The translations under genes and the position numbers were made by a program. 64,000 nt of DNA from Saprospiraceae bacterium. GTDB lineage: Bacteria; Bacteroidota; Bacteroidia; Chitinophagales; Saprospiraceae. Under the pieces are notes generated by a model. The model searched no databases, had not been told where the DNA came from, and was given only the letters and a program-made list of their open reading frames with translations. The stretch covers positions 62,001 to 126,000 of the forward strand of contig CATQHI010000001.1 of the NCBI GenBank assembly GCA_958295895.1, given 5' to 3'. How positions within the stretch are numbered: position 1 is the first letter of the stretch; every line of letters starts with the position of its first letter. Positions 1 to 7,083 of this stretch are shown piece after piece.

Positions 1-902
1 CACTTTTCCTCCTCACCTGCACCCTCGTAGCCTGCAGTAGCCCCCGCCCGCTCACCACGTCCACCGCACCAGCGGACGCGCCCCCTGCCCTGTTCGGAGG
101 GGAGCTACCCACTTACTGGTACCAGGGCACCGCCGAGCTAAGCACCTACCGCCTACAGCAAGCCCGTTACGGCGAACTGCGCGACGGACAGGCCGTACTC
201 ATCCAGGTCACCGAAGATTTCCTGACCGACGAGCAGGTCAAGAACGATACCTACGAGAACCCCCGTAGCGCACCGGTGCTGAAGACCAACCTCATCAAGC
301 GCTTCACCACCGGGCTGTACGACTACTCGATCATGAGCTCGGTGTTTACGCCCACGAATGCAGCCGCGCAGCCGCGTACGCTGAAGGTGACCACCAGTAG
401 CCAGGACTGGTGCGGACAGAGCTTTACGCAGCTGAACTACGACCGGGGCGCGAGCTACAATATGCAACTGCGGAGCTACTTCGAGCGGGAGGGGGACGTA
501 GCTACCAGCCTGGCAGCCGACTTCCTGGAGGACGAGGTATTCAACCGCATCCGTATCGCCGGTGAGGCCCTGCCCGAGGGCACCTTCCGGGTACTGCCGC
601 CGACAAGCTATCTACTACTAACCCACCGGGACTACCACGCCTATACCGCCGAGGCCCGACTGGAGGCTCCCGAAGAAACCACTCGCACCTACACCATCGA
701 CTATCCGGAGCTAGAGCGCCGCTTCACCGTGACCTTTGATCGGGCGGCACCCTACGTGATTCGCGGATGGACCGAGACCTACCCCGATCGCGGCGAGCTG
801 CTCACTACCACGGCCACCCTGGAGGCGCAGAATCAGCAGGCCTACTGGCAGTTGAACGCCGTTAAGGACGCGGCGCTGCGTAGCGAATTAGGCCTGCGGT
901 AG
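1..902 (+). CDS. Conserved Bacteroidota lipoprotein, 5' end missing
   Basis: The reading frame is open from base 3 of the window, so the start codon lies upstream; the first internal ATG at 276 is not the true start. The visible N-terminus is the end of a signal peptide with a lipobox (LVAC followed by SSPRP, around bases 26-50), so the product is probably an outer-membrane or periplasmic lipoprotein of about 300 residues. It carries TYWYQGTAELSTYRLQQARY and VLIQVTEDFLTDEQVKND, segments I remember from Bacteroidota proteins sometimes labelled 'septum formation inhibitor Maf'. It shows no Maf nucleotide-pyrophosphatase motif, so I do not adopt that name. Function unknown. The PAP2 gene starts about 50 bases downstream on the same strand. 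Confidence 0.8.
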   Translation, partial: LFLLTCTLVACSSPRPLTTSTAPADAPPALFGGELPTYWYQGTAELSTYRLQQARYGELRDGQAVLIQVTEDFLTDEQVKNDTYENPRSAPVLKTNLIKRFTTGLYDYSIMSSVFTPTNAAAQPRTLKVTTSSQDWCGQSFTQLNYDRGASYNMQLRSYFEREGDVATSLAADFLEDEVFNRIRIAGEALPEGTFRVLPPTSYLLLTHRDYHAYTAEARLEAPEETTRTYTIDYPELERRFTVTFDRAAPYVIRGWTETYPDRGELLTTTATLEAQNQQAYWQLNAVKDAALRSELGLR

Positions 903-952
903 CACAAAGGTCGGTGGGTGGGGTTGTCTTCATACATTAAGGTATTGCTTAC

Positions 953-1702
953 ATGGCTCGTTTACTTACCCTTCTAGTCCTCGTTTTTTCGCTGCTGTTT
1001 TCGGCCCTGCTGCCCGCCCAGGGGCTCACGGTACAGCCCTACAATCCCAGTAATACCACCAATGCCGTGCTGCTGGGCCTGGGTGGGGCCCTGACCACCA
1101 CCTCCGTGCTGCTGGACCGGCGGGTGAGTCCGCTGACCGAGGACGACGTAGCCATCCTGGAGATCGACCGGGTGCCGAAGATCGACCGCTTCAGCCTGCG
1201 GCAGCTATCGCTCAATGCCGACGAGGGAACCGACAAGCTCCTCCTGGCCAGCTTTGCCAGCCCCTTTTTCCTGCTCCTGGACCGGCCCGGCCGTGACAAC
1301 TTCGACCGCATGGCGCTGATCGTCTTCGAGGGCGCCATGATCAACTCCGGGCTGATCAACCTGACAAAAGTGCTGGTGCGGCGGCCCCGGCCATACACCT
1401 ATAATTCTGACGCCCCCCTGGACACCAAGCTCCGGAAATCGAGCCGCTACTCCTTCTTCAGCGGGCACAGCGCTACTACGGCCTACTTTGCCTTTACGGC
1501 CGCCAAGCTCTATAATGATCTCTACCCGATGAGTAACGCGCGGCCCTACGTCTGGCTCGGCGCAGCCCTGCTACCGGCGGCGGTCAGCTACGGGCGCATG
1601 CGGGCGGGCCGCCATTTTTTCACCGACGTGCTGGTCGGTACGGCCATCGGCACGATCGTTGCACTCACGGTACCGAGCCTCCACAAGACCGGGGCGGAAT
1701 AA
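953..1702 (+). CDS. PAP2-family membrane phosphatase
   Basis: 249 residues, with an N-terminal signal peptide or anchor (residues 1-24) and several hydrophobic segments. All three PAP2/acid-phosphatase motifs are present: K139 x6 R146-P147 (KVLVRRPRP), S170-G171-H172 (FFSGHSAT), and R215 x5 H221 x3 D225 (GRMRAGRHFFTD). The conserved histidines form and resolve the phosphoenzyme in this family. Likely substrates are lipid phosphates such as phosphatidate or undecaprenyl pyrophosphate on the outer face of the inner membrane; the sequence alone does not choose between them. The cbpA gene begins 18 bases after the stop, so read-through is possible although the functions are unrelated. Confidence 0.9.
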   Translation: MARLLTLLVLVFSLLFSALLPAQGLTVQPYNPSNTTNAVLLGLGGALTTTSVLLDRRVSPLTEDDVAILEIDRVPKIDRFSLRQLSLNADEGTDKLLLASFASPFFLLLDRPGRDNFDRMALIVFEGAMINSGLINLTKVLVRRPRPYTYNSDAPLDTKLRKSSRYSFFSGHSATTAYFAFTAAKLYNDLYPMSNARPYVWLGAALLPAAVSYGRMRAGRHFFTDVLVGTAIGTIVALTVPSLHKTGAE

Positions 1703-1720
1703 CTCACACCCCCCACCCGC

Positions 1721-2656
1721 ATGGCACAGTTCATCGACTACTACCAAACGCTCGGCGTCGACAAGTCGGCCGACGACAAGCAGCTCAAGAAGGCCTTCCG
1801 CAAACTGGCCCGCAAGTACCACCCCGACGTAGCCCCCGACGACAAGGATGCCGAGCAGAAATTCAAGGCCGCCAACGAGGCCTACGCCGTGCTCTCCGAC
1901 CCGGAAAAGCGCAAGCAGTACGATAAGTACGGCAAGGACTGGGAACACGCCGAGGCCTTCGAGCAGGCCCGGCAGCAGGGGGGTGGATTCGGTGGCGGTG
2001 GCGGCGGTAATCCTTTCGGTGGACAGTACACCTACTCCGGTGGTGCCGAGGGGGCCGACTTTTCCGACTTCTTCCGCGATATGTTCGGCGGGGCCGCAGG
2101 TGCAGGCTTCGGGGGCGGAGGTTTCGGGGGTGCCGGTGGCGGTGCCCGGGCCTACCGGGGTCGCGATGTCGAAGCCGAACTCCGGGTGGGTATGCAGGAC
2201 GTACTGGAAGACAACAAGCAGGTACTTACCGTGGGCGATAAGCAACTGCGGGTAACGATCCCTGCTGGCGTAGAGGACGGACAGACGCTACGGCTACGCG
2301 GGCAGGGTAGTCCCGGTATGGGCGGCGGGCCGGCCGGTGACCTCTACATCACCTTCCGTGTCACCACACCGCCGGACTACCGCCGCGAGGGAGCCGACCT
2401 CTACAAGACGGAAGAGGTAGACCTGTACACCATGCTGCTTGGCGGTAAGATCACCGTGCAGACGCCCACCGGCGCGGTAAATCTGCCCATCGCGCAAAAC
2501 ACACCCAACGGAAAACGGGTACGGCTAAAGGGTAAGGGACTACCCAACTACAAGCAGGGCGGTAGTGGCGATCTTTACCTCGACCTGACGGTCAAGCTGC
2601 CGGAGTCCCTCACCGCCGCCGAACGAGAAGCCTTCGAGAAATTGGCCGGCCGGTAG
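1721..2656 (+). CDS. cbpA: CbpA-type J-domain co-chaperone
   Basis: 311 residues. An N-terminal J domain (about 5-70) has the HPD tripeptide at 34-36, which stimulates DnaK ATPase activity. A long glycine/phenylalanine-rich linker follows (about 86-145), then the C-terminal peptide-binding beta domains (about 147-305). The CxxCxGxG zinc-finger repeats of classical DnaJ are absent, which makes this the CbpA/DnaJ2 type. The next gene encodes a CbpM-like protein, the known modulator of CbpA, 19 bases downstream, supporting the assignment. The linker contains an exact copy of the dispersed 17-bp repeat (2087-2103), read here as part of the Gly/Ala-rich run, so the repeat sits in a tolerant part of the protein. 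Confidence 0.95.
   Translation: MAQFIDYYQTLGVDKSADDKQLKKAFRKLARKYHPDVAPDDKDAEQKFKAANEAYAVLSDPEKRKQYDKYGKDWEHAEAFEQARQQGGGFGGGGGGNPFGGQYTYSGGAEGADFSDFFRDMFGGAAGAGFGGGGFGGAGGGARAYRGRDVEAELRVGMQDVLEDNKQVLTVGDKQLRVTIPAGVEDGQTLRLRGQGSPGMGGGPAGDLYITFRVTTPPDYRREGADLYKTEEVDLYTMLLGGKITVQTPTGAVNLPIAQNTPNGKRVRLKGKGLPNYKQGGSGDLYLDLTVKLPESLTAAEREAFEKLAGR
2087..2103 (-). repeat. Dispersed 17-bp repeat, exact copy inside cbpA
   Basis: Exact GCACCTGCGGCCCCGCC on the minus strand. Read from the plus strand it encodes part of the G-G-A-A-G-A run in the flexible linker of CbpA (residues 123-128). Confidence 0.8.
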
Positions 2657-2675
2657 CCGCCTAAACGCTAGACCT

Positions 2676-2942
2676 ATGAAGCCCGGAGTAGCCTACATCA
2701 CCGTACAGCAATTTTGTGCCTTCCACCACTGCGAGACCGTAGTTATTGAGGAGTTTCTGGATTACGGCATCTTCAAGGTACAGCAGCAGAGTGAGATCCT
2801 CCTTATTCCCGAGGATCAGGTACCGCGCATCGAGCGGGCACTGCGGCTGCGCAATGACCTGGGGGTGAATGCCCCGGGCATCGACATCATTCTGCGCCTG
2901 GTGGAGCGGATCGAGGGGCGGGGTAGGGTGGAGGACCTTTAA
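2676..2942 (+). CDS. cbpM: CbpM-like modulator of CbpA
   Basis: 88 residues, matching the chaperone-modulator CbpM/MerR-like fold: an ITVQQFCAFHHC helix-turn start, a middle segment with ILLIPEDQVPRIERALRL, and a C-terminal helix with DIILRLVERIEG. In characterised bacteria CbpM binds the J domain of CbpA and limits its co-chaperone and DNA-binding activity. The position directly behind cbpA on the same strand is the usual arrangement. The stop codon (TAA, 2940-2942) overlaps the stop codon of the convergent methyltransferase gene (2939-2941 read on the minus strand) through the palindromic TTAA, so the two genes share three bases. Confidence 0.88.
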   Translation: MKPGVAYITVQQFCAFHHCETVVIEEFLDYGIFKVQQQSEILLIPEDQVPRIERALRLRNDLGVNAPGIDIILRLVERIEGRGRVEDL

Positions 2943-3775
2943 AAAAAGCCTACCCGCCAGGGTTTGTACCGCGTAGGAATGAGCGTCAGGTGAGGTCCGT
3001 TTAGCTCCGGCCGCAAAAAGAGTAGTCCGAAGTGGTAGGTGTCTACCGAGGCCGTCACCCGGGGGTGCTTTAGCAACTCGTCCCAGGCCCGCTCCATACC
3101 CCGCGACCAGTGGATATCGGCCACTACGACGACGCTCTCATCGGTTGCCTGCCGGAGTAGCTGCTCGACGTAGTCCAGGGTGGGCCGGTAGCGGTGGTCG
3201 CCATCGAGGAAGGCCAGCAACCGGCTGGGGGGAAGGTGACTGTGTTGGCTAAGCCAGTTCTGAAACGTAGCCACGTGTGCCTGTACAGCCTGGGTGGCCC
3301 CGGCTAGCTGGAGGGTCTCGGTAGCTAAGGAGGCCACGGCGGGGTTGCCCTCTACAGTGACCAGCGGCGTACGGGTGTCGGCGGCGTGGAGGTAGACGGT
3401 GGAAATGCCGGCATTGGTACCGAACTCGACGATGCGTTTGGGCCGCAGCCACAGGGCCAGGCGGAAGAGAAGGCGGCCGGAGCGATCGGAGATCGCATTA
3501 GAGCGTACCAGGCTGGCGGCGGTGCGCTGGGTGCGGCGAGTCGTCTTACTGGGGGCACCGAGTGGCTGTAGGGGCACCGTGTCCGACCGCCCTTCCCAGT
3601 ACCGGCGCAACTGGGGTACTAGGTCGAAGGCGTGGTAATGCCGATCATCGGTGTACACCTCCCGGACGAAACTACTCAGGAAGGGAGAGTGGACGTCGTA
3701 GCGGGTGCGGGCGCGCAGGTACCAGCGTAGGGCGGCGGTGAGGCGGAAGAGCCAGTAGGGGAGATTAACGGACAC
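2939..3775 (-). CDS. SAM-dependent methyltransferase, O-methyltransferase-like
   Basis: 278 residues starting at a GTG (3775). The AdoMet-binding motif is RIVEFGTNAGISTVYL (about 115-130), followed by VTVEGNP and by LLAFLDGDHRY, then VVVADIHWSRGMERAW, the pattern of class I Methyltransf_24/O-methyltransferase-like proteins that bind a metal or hydroxyl substrate near the DGDH segment. The substrate is unknown. The start overlaps the 3' end of vapC by 11 bases, so translation is probably coupled to the toxin-antitoxin operon, an unusual partner. The gene itself is GC-rich like the chromosome, whereas vapBC is visibly AT-richer, suggesting the TA pair landed upstream of a resident gene. Some bacterial relatives are called 'SAM methyltransferase' with no known role. 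Confidence 0.82.
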   Translation of the reverse strand: MSVNLPYWLFRLTAALRWYLRARTRYDVHSPFLSSFVREVYTDDRHYHAFDLVPQLRRYWEGRSDTVPLQPLGAPSKTTRRTQRTAASLVRSNAISDRSGRLLFRLALWLRPKRIVEFGTNAGISTVYLHAADTRTPLVTVEGNPAVASLATETLQLAGATQAVQAHVATFQNWLSQHSHLPPSRLLAFLDGDHRYRPTLDYVEQLLRQATDESVVVVADIHWSRGMERAWDELLKHPRVTASVDTYHFGLLFLRPELNGPHLTLIPTRYKPWRVGFF

Positions 3776-4208
3776 CCCGGATCTGAATCGTATCCTCTGC
3801 TAGAAGCAAGCGAGTAAAATCCTTGAGATTATTAGTGTACAATATCTCGGCTTTACACTTGATGGCGGCCTGAAAATGGAGCGCATCGTAAAATACCGGG
3901 CCGCGAAGATCAAGTGTGACGCAACGATTTAGGGCAGCACGGTAATCGTCAGCGTCGAGAACCACTAATTGGATAACAGCGTCTAACGTGGTTTCCATGG
4001 CTGACTCAAGCGTTCGCAGGGAAAGAGTGGCCATATACTGAGGTACTCGGCTTATACTAGTGTATATCTCCCCATAGGTATGTAGCGTGGTGTAGGGCAC
4101 ATCTTTTGCCGCCAGTGTCCGACGAAATAGCGCTTGCGACTGCTGATGAAGCTCGTGGCTGGGTACGTACGCTGGTACTAAAACCGAAGTGTCGAAATAA
4201 CTAATCAT
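3765..4208 (-). CDS. vapC: PIN-domain toxin, VapC-like
   Basis: 147 residues with the PIN acidic residues in the expected order: D6 (ISYFDTSVLV), E47 (HTYGEIYTS), D108 (PVFYDALHFQAA) and D130 (NNLKDF). PIN toxins are Mg2+-dependent ribonucleases, often cutting tRNA or rRNA. The gene overlaps the upstream AbrB-type antitoxin gene by 8 bases and the downstream methyltransferase gene by 11 bases. The base composition is AT-richer than the neighbours, consistent with horizontal arrival. The RNA target cannot be read from the sequence. Confidence 0.88.
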   Translation of the reverse strand: MISYFDTSVLVPAYVPSHELHQQSQALFRRTLAAKDVPYTTLHTYGEIYTSISRVPQYMATLSLRTLESAMETTLDAVIQLVVLDADDYRAALNRCVTLDLRGPVFYDALHFQAAIKCKAEILYTNNLKDFTRLLLAEDTIQIRGVR

Positions 4209-4497
4209 TTTTCAAACCCAGCACTTTGTCCGCCCGCTCCTCCCGGCCTTGACGAATCATCTCTACCACATCAAAATCTACCGTCATGGGAGGATCAGTG
4301 ACTAACACCGGCCAGCCCCAGTCAGTCATCTCAATTCTCGTTACTGCTGTTTTTGTGCCCGCCGTTGGATGCAGTGCCACACTACGCTCAGCATCAGATA
4401 CCTCTAGCTCTAGTTGATCTCCTGCCTGAAGTCCAATGCGGGTTCTAACATGCTTGGGAATAAGTACTCGACCAAATTTATCAATGGTGACGGTCAT
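4201..4497 (-). CDS. vapB: AbrB/MazE-type antitoxin, VapB-like
   Basis: 98 residues from the ATG at 4497. An upstream in-frame ATG at 4545 would lie on or before the promoter -7 box (4531-4538) and would precede the conserved domain start, so I reject it. The N-terminal 45 residues form a swapped-hairpin AbrB domain (TVTIDKFGRVLIPKHVR then GLQAGDQLELEV), which binds the operator. The C-terminal tail (about 60-98, with VDFDVVEMIRQGREERADK) is the likely toxin-wrapping region. The last 8 bases overlap vapC. TA operons of this type normally repress their own promoter. Confidence 0.87.
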   Translation of the reverse strand: MTVTIDKFGRVLIPKHVRTRIGLQAGDQLELEVSDAERSVALHPTAGTKTAVTRIEMTDWGWPVLVTDPPMTVDFDVVEMIRQGREERADKVLGLKND

Positions 4498-4530
4498 CGA
4501 TTCGTGTTTTGCCAAAAAACAATTCTCTGC

Positions 4531-4538
4531 CAAATATA
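4531..4538 (-). promoter_or_regulatory. -7 box of the vapBC operon
   Basis: TATATTTG on the minus strand, a perfect match to the Bacteroidota TAnnTTTG element, ending 33 bases before the vapB ATG at 4497. No convincing -33 TTG was found at the expected distance. The predicted transcription start is near 4525. Confidence 0.55.
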
Positions 4539-4562
4539 GTTCCAATCTTCAAACTTGCACCC

Positions 4563-5063
4563 ATGTCCCGCGGCTTCGTCAAAGAATCAGATCAGGAGGA
4601 ACTTCCCATCATCCCGCCCCGCTCGCCGCTACCGGCCGGGGAGACGAACTACGTGACGCCCGCCGGACTGCAGGCCCTCCATGCTGAGCGGGAGCAACTG
4701 GAAGCGGACAAAGCCGCCCTGCCCACCGACAATGAGGACGAGCGCCGCCGCGCCGCCACCGTCATTGACGGCAAACTGGCCCTGCTCGACCGACGTATCT
4801 CAACCGCCCGCGTCCTCGAGCCCCGGGAGCAGCCGCAGGAGGAGGTGCGCTTCGGCGCGCACGTCACGCTCAAACACGTCGCCACCGGGAAGCTCCAGGA
4901 GTTCCAGATCGTAGGCGTGGACGAGGCCAACGTGAAGGAGCGCAAGATCAGCTTCACGGCCCCGATTGCCCGGGCGGTGACGGGGCTGTGGGTGGGGGAG
5001 GTGGCGGACTTTCGGTTGGGGGGCGAGCTGCGGCAGCTGGAGGTAGTGGGGATACGGTACTAA
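4563..5063 (+). CDS. GreA/GreB-family transcription elongation factor
   Basis: 166 residues from the ATG at 4563 (MSRGFVKESDQEE). An earlier ATG at 4509 would add 18 residues unlike the family. The N-terminal coiled-coil part (about 35-90) has NYVTPAGLQALHAEREQL, like the GreB start xYxTxxGxxxLxxE. The C-terminal FKBP-like domain contains EVRFGAHVTLKHVATGKLQE and ends in DFRLGGELRQLEVVGIRY. Gre factors enter the RNA polymerase secondary channel and stimulate transcript cleavage in paused complexes. In Bacteroidota this class is often annotated GreB-like. The stop codon (5061-5063) overlaps that of the convergent symporter gene. Confidence 0.85.
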   Translation: MSRGFVKESDQEELPIIPPRSPLPAGETNYVTPAGLQALHAEREQLEADKAALPTDNEDERRRAATVIDGKLALLDRRISTARVLEPREQPQEEVRFGAHVTLKHVATGKLQEFQIVGVDEANVKERKISFTAPIARAVTGLWVGEVADFRLGGELRQLEVVGIRY

Positions 5064-6946
5064 GCGTGGTGCTCCTCCACGTAAGCCGGGCGGTAGTCCT
5101 CCGCGGTGATGTCAGCGGGGTAGTCCTCTAGCTTATCGTACCAGTTGACCTTCAGGATGAGGGTAGTGATGGTAACAATGACCAATGAGCCGATGAGCCA
5201 CGGCCAGTTCTTCACTACCATGAAGATGGGCGAGGCCGTGATGGCGGTCTGCCAGACGATACCAACGGCGACGTTGACCATGTCCCGGCCCGCGGCACGG
5301 TTCTCCACTAGCTCCGGGCGCTCGGCGCGGCAGGCAGCTACCACCGGCCCCCAGAAGCCCCAGGGGCGGGTACGGAAGTAGAAGCGCTTGAGTACCGGCA
5401 GGGGATCGGGTGGGGTAGCCAGACTACCTACGATACATCCCAGCAGACTCAGCGCTAGGTTGATGGGGAAGGCCTGTAGGGCATCTAGGTCGAGCCCCAG
5501 AGCAGGTAGGGCGGTGGGCAGAATGAGTGCGGCCAGGATACCGGCCACCATACCCCAGAAGTAGCCGTAGGCATTGAAGCGCCACCAGTACCACTTTAGT
5601 AAATTGGCCGCGGTATAGCCGCCGTAGAGTCCGCTGACCAGCCAGTTGATGATGCTGTCCAGGCTATCTAGGAATAAGCCGAACACACAGCCCACCACGA
5701 CCACGCCGGCACTGGCCAGGTAGCTCATATTGACGTAGGTCTTTTCCGGCGCATCGGGGTTGATGTACCGCTTATAGATGTCGTTGACCAGGTAGGCGGG
5801 GGCGGCATTGACCGCGGCGGCGAAGGTGGACATAAAGGCCGCCAGCAGTCCGGCGATCAGCAAGCCCAGTAGCCCGGTGGGAATGAACTCCCGCAGGGTG
5901 AAGGGTAGAATTTGCTCGAAGTCCACGTCCGGTCCCATCCCCCGTAGGTCGTCGCTGAAGTAGACCAGGGCGAGGATCGTCAGTCCGGCAATGAGCATGT
6001 ACCGGGGAAAGAGCAGTACCACGTTCACGAAGCCACTCATCTTGGCCGCATCCTTCGGCGTGGCCGTGGAGAGCACCCGCTGCATATCGTAGGTAGGTGC
6101 CGGACCGGCCATCGACTGCAGGATCCCCTTGAAGAGCACCAGGGAGAAGAACAGTCCGAAGATCTCGTAGCCGTCCTCACTGATCTTGTTCTGCACCTCC
6201 GGGATGAGATTATTCCAGTTTAGGTCCAGGTTCCAGCTAAAACCGATCTGCCCCCAGCCATCGGGCACTACGGCGGCCAGCATCTCCGGCGAGATTTGCT
6301 GCATGGCGATCACCCCCACCGCGATACTGGCGATGGTCATGATCACATACTGCAGCACCTCGGTAAAGACCACGGAGTACATGCCCCCCTTGATCACGTA
6401 GCCCGTGGTAAGCACGGTGAAGATGATGGCCCAGTACATCTCGTTCCAGTAGGCGTCCGGCGAGAGCTGAAAGGGCAGAAAGGCCGCCGCGAACTTGCCG
6501 ATACCCAGGAAGCCGAAGGCCACGTTGGCAATCACCACCAGTACGGCAAAGAGCACGACCACGATGTGCGACAGCCGCGAGCCCAGCCCGTCGCCGAAGC
6601 GAAACCGGATCCACTCCGCCCCCGTCATCACCCCCGACCGCCGGAGCCAGATCGACAGGAAGACCATCATGAAAATCTGGTTGAACACCGGCCAGAGCCA
6701 GGGGATCCAGACCGACTTCAATCCGTAGATAAATAGCAGGGTCACCATCCACATCGTCCCCGAGATGTCGAACATGCCCGAGGCATTGCTCAGACCCAGG
6801 AACTGCCACTTGATCTCGTTGCCCCCCAGGAAGTAGTTCTCGATGCTGCTACTGGCCTTCTTAGAAATGTAAAAACCGATGCCGATGGTGAGCAGGATGT
6901 ACAGGACAATGATCCCGATGTCGATGGGGTGAAGTGCGAAATCCAT
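5060..6946 (-). CDS. Sodium:solute symporter (SSS family)
   Basis: 628 residues from the ATG at 6946 (MDFALHPIDIGIIVLYILL). A longer frame to 7069 would run through the REP-like hairpin cluster and give a basic non-membrane leader, so the internal start is preferred. About 13 hydrophobic segments are visible. SSS features include GFYISKKASSSIENYFLGG near the first loop, a long second segment (GMFDISGTMWMVTLLFIYG), GYVIKGGMYSVVFTEVLQY, and GLLGLLIAGLLAAFMSTFAA in the middle. The transported solute (sugar, amino acid or organic acid) is not evident. The stop overlaps that of the GreA/GreB-like gene by three bases. Confidence 0.92.
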   Translation of the reverse strand: MDFALHPIDIGIIVLYILLTIGIGFYISKKASSSIENYFLGGNEIKWQFLGLSNASGMFDISGTMWMVTLLFIYGLKSVWIPWLWPVFNQIFMMVFLSIWLRRSGVMTGAEWIRFRFGDGLGSRLSHIVVVLFAVLVVIANVAFGFLGIGKFAAAFLPFQLSPDAYWNEMYWAIIFTVLTTGYVIKGGMYSVVFTEVLQYVIMTIASIAVGVIAMQQISPEMLAAVVPDGWGQIGFSWNLDLNWNNLIPEVQNKISEDGYEIFGLFFSLVLFKGILQSMAGPAPTYDMQRVLSTATPKDAAKMSGFVNVVLLFPRYMLIAGLTILALVYFSDDLRGMGPDVDFEQILPFTLREFIPTGLLGLLIAGLLAAFMSTFAAAVNAAPAYLVNDIYKRYINPDAPEKTYVNMSYLASAGVVVVGCVFGLFLDSLDSIINWLVSGLYGGYTAANLLKWYWWRFNAYGYFWGMVAGILAALILPTALPALGLDLDALQAFPINLALSLLGCIVGSLATPPDPLPVLKRFYFRTRPWGFWGPVVAACRAERPELVENRAAGRDMVNVAVGIVWQTAITASPIFMVVKNWPWLIGSLVIVTITTLILKVNWYDKLEDYPADITAEDYRPAYVEEHHA

Positions 6947-6958
6947 TAGCGTAAGGTA

Positions 6959-7075
6959 AGTACAATGCTGTCTCCGACAGCGCCAGTACAATGCGGCCTC
7001 CGGCCGCGCTACCCAGGTATTCCAGCGCAGCCAGAGGCTGCATTTTTCTACCGCTGCCGGAGGCAGCATCGTACT
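6959..7075 (+). repeat. Cluster of four REP-like hairpins
   Basis: Four short inverted repeats share the core GCKGYCTCCGRCMGC. Two are direct, each preceded by AGTACAAT (6959-6982 and 6985-7008). Two are in the opposite orientation (7026-7043 and 7052-7075); the last ends in ATCGTACT, the mirror of the AGTAC lead. This head-to-tail plus inverted arrangement resembles the REP/BIME clusters of other bacteria. It lies between the divergent symporter and DUF885 genes and runs to within 9 bases of the DUF885 ATG. A fifth copy is at 39214-39237. Confidence 0.75.
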
Positions 7076-7083
7076 TTCGCTGA

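Noticed and set aside
1-902. Maf-type septum formation inhibitor at the left edge.
   Set aside because: The name is used for some similar lipoproteins as far as I recall, but the sequence has a lipobox and lacks Maf nucleotide-pyrophosphatase motifs.
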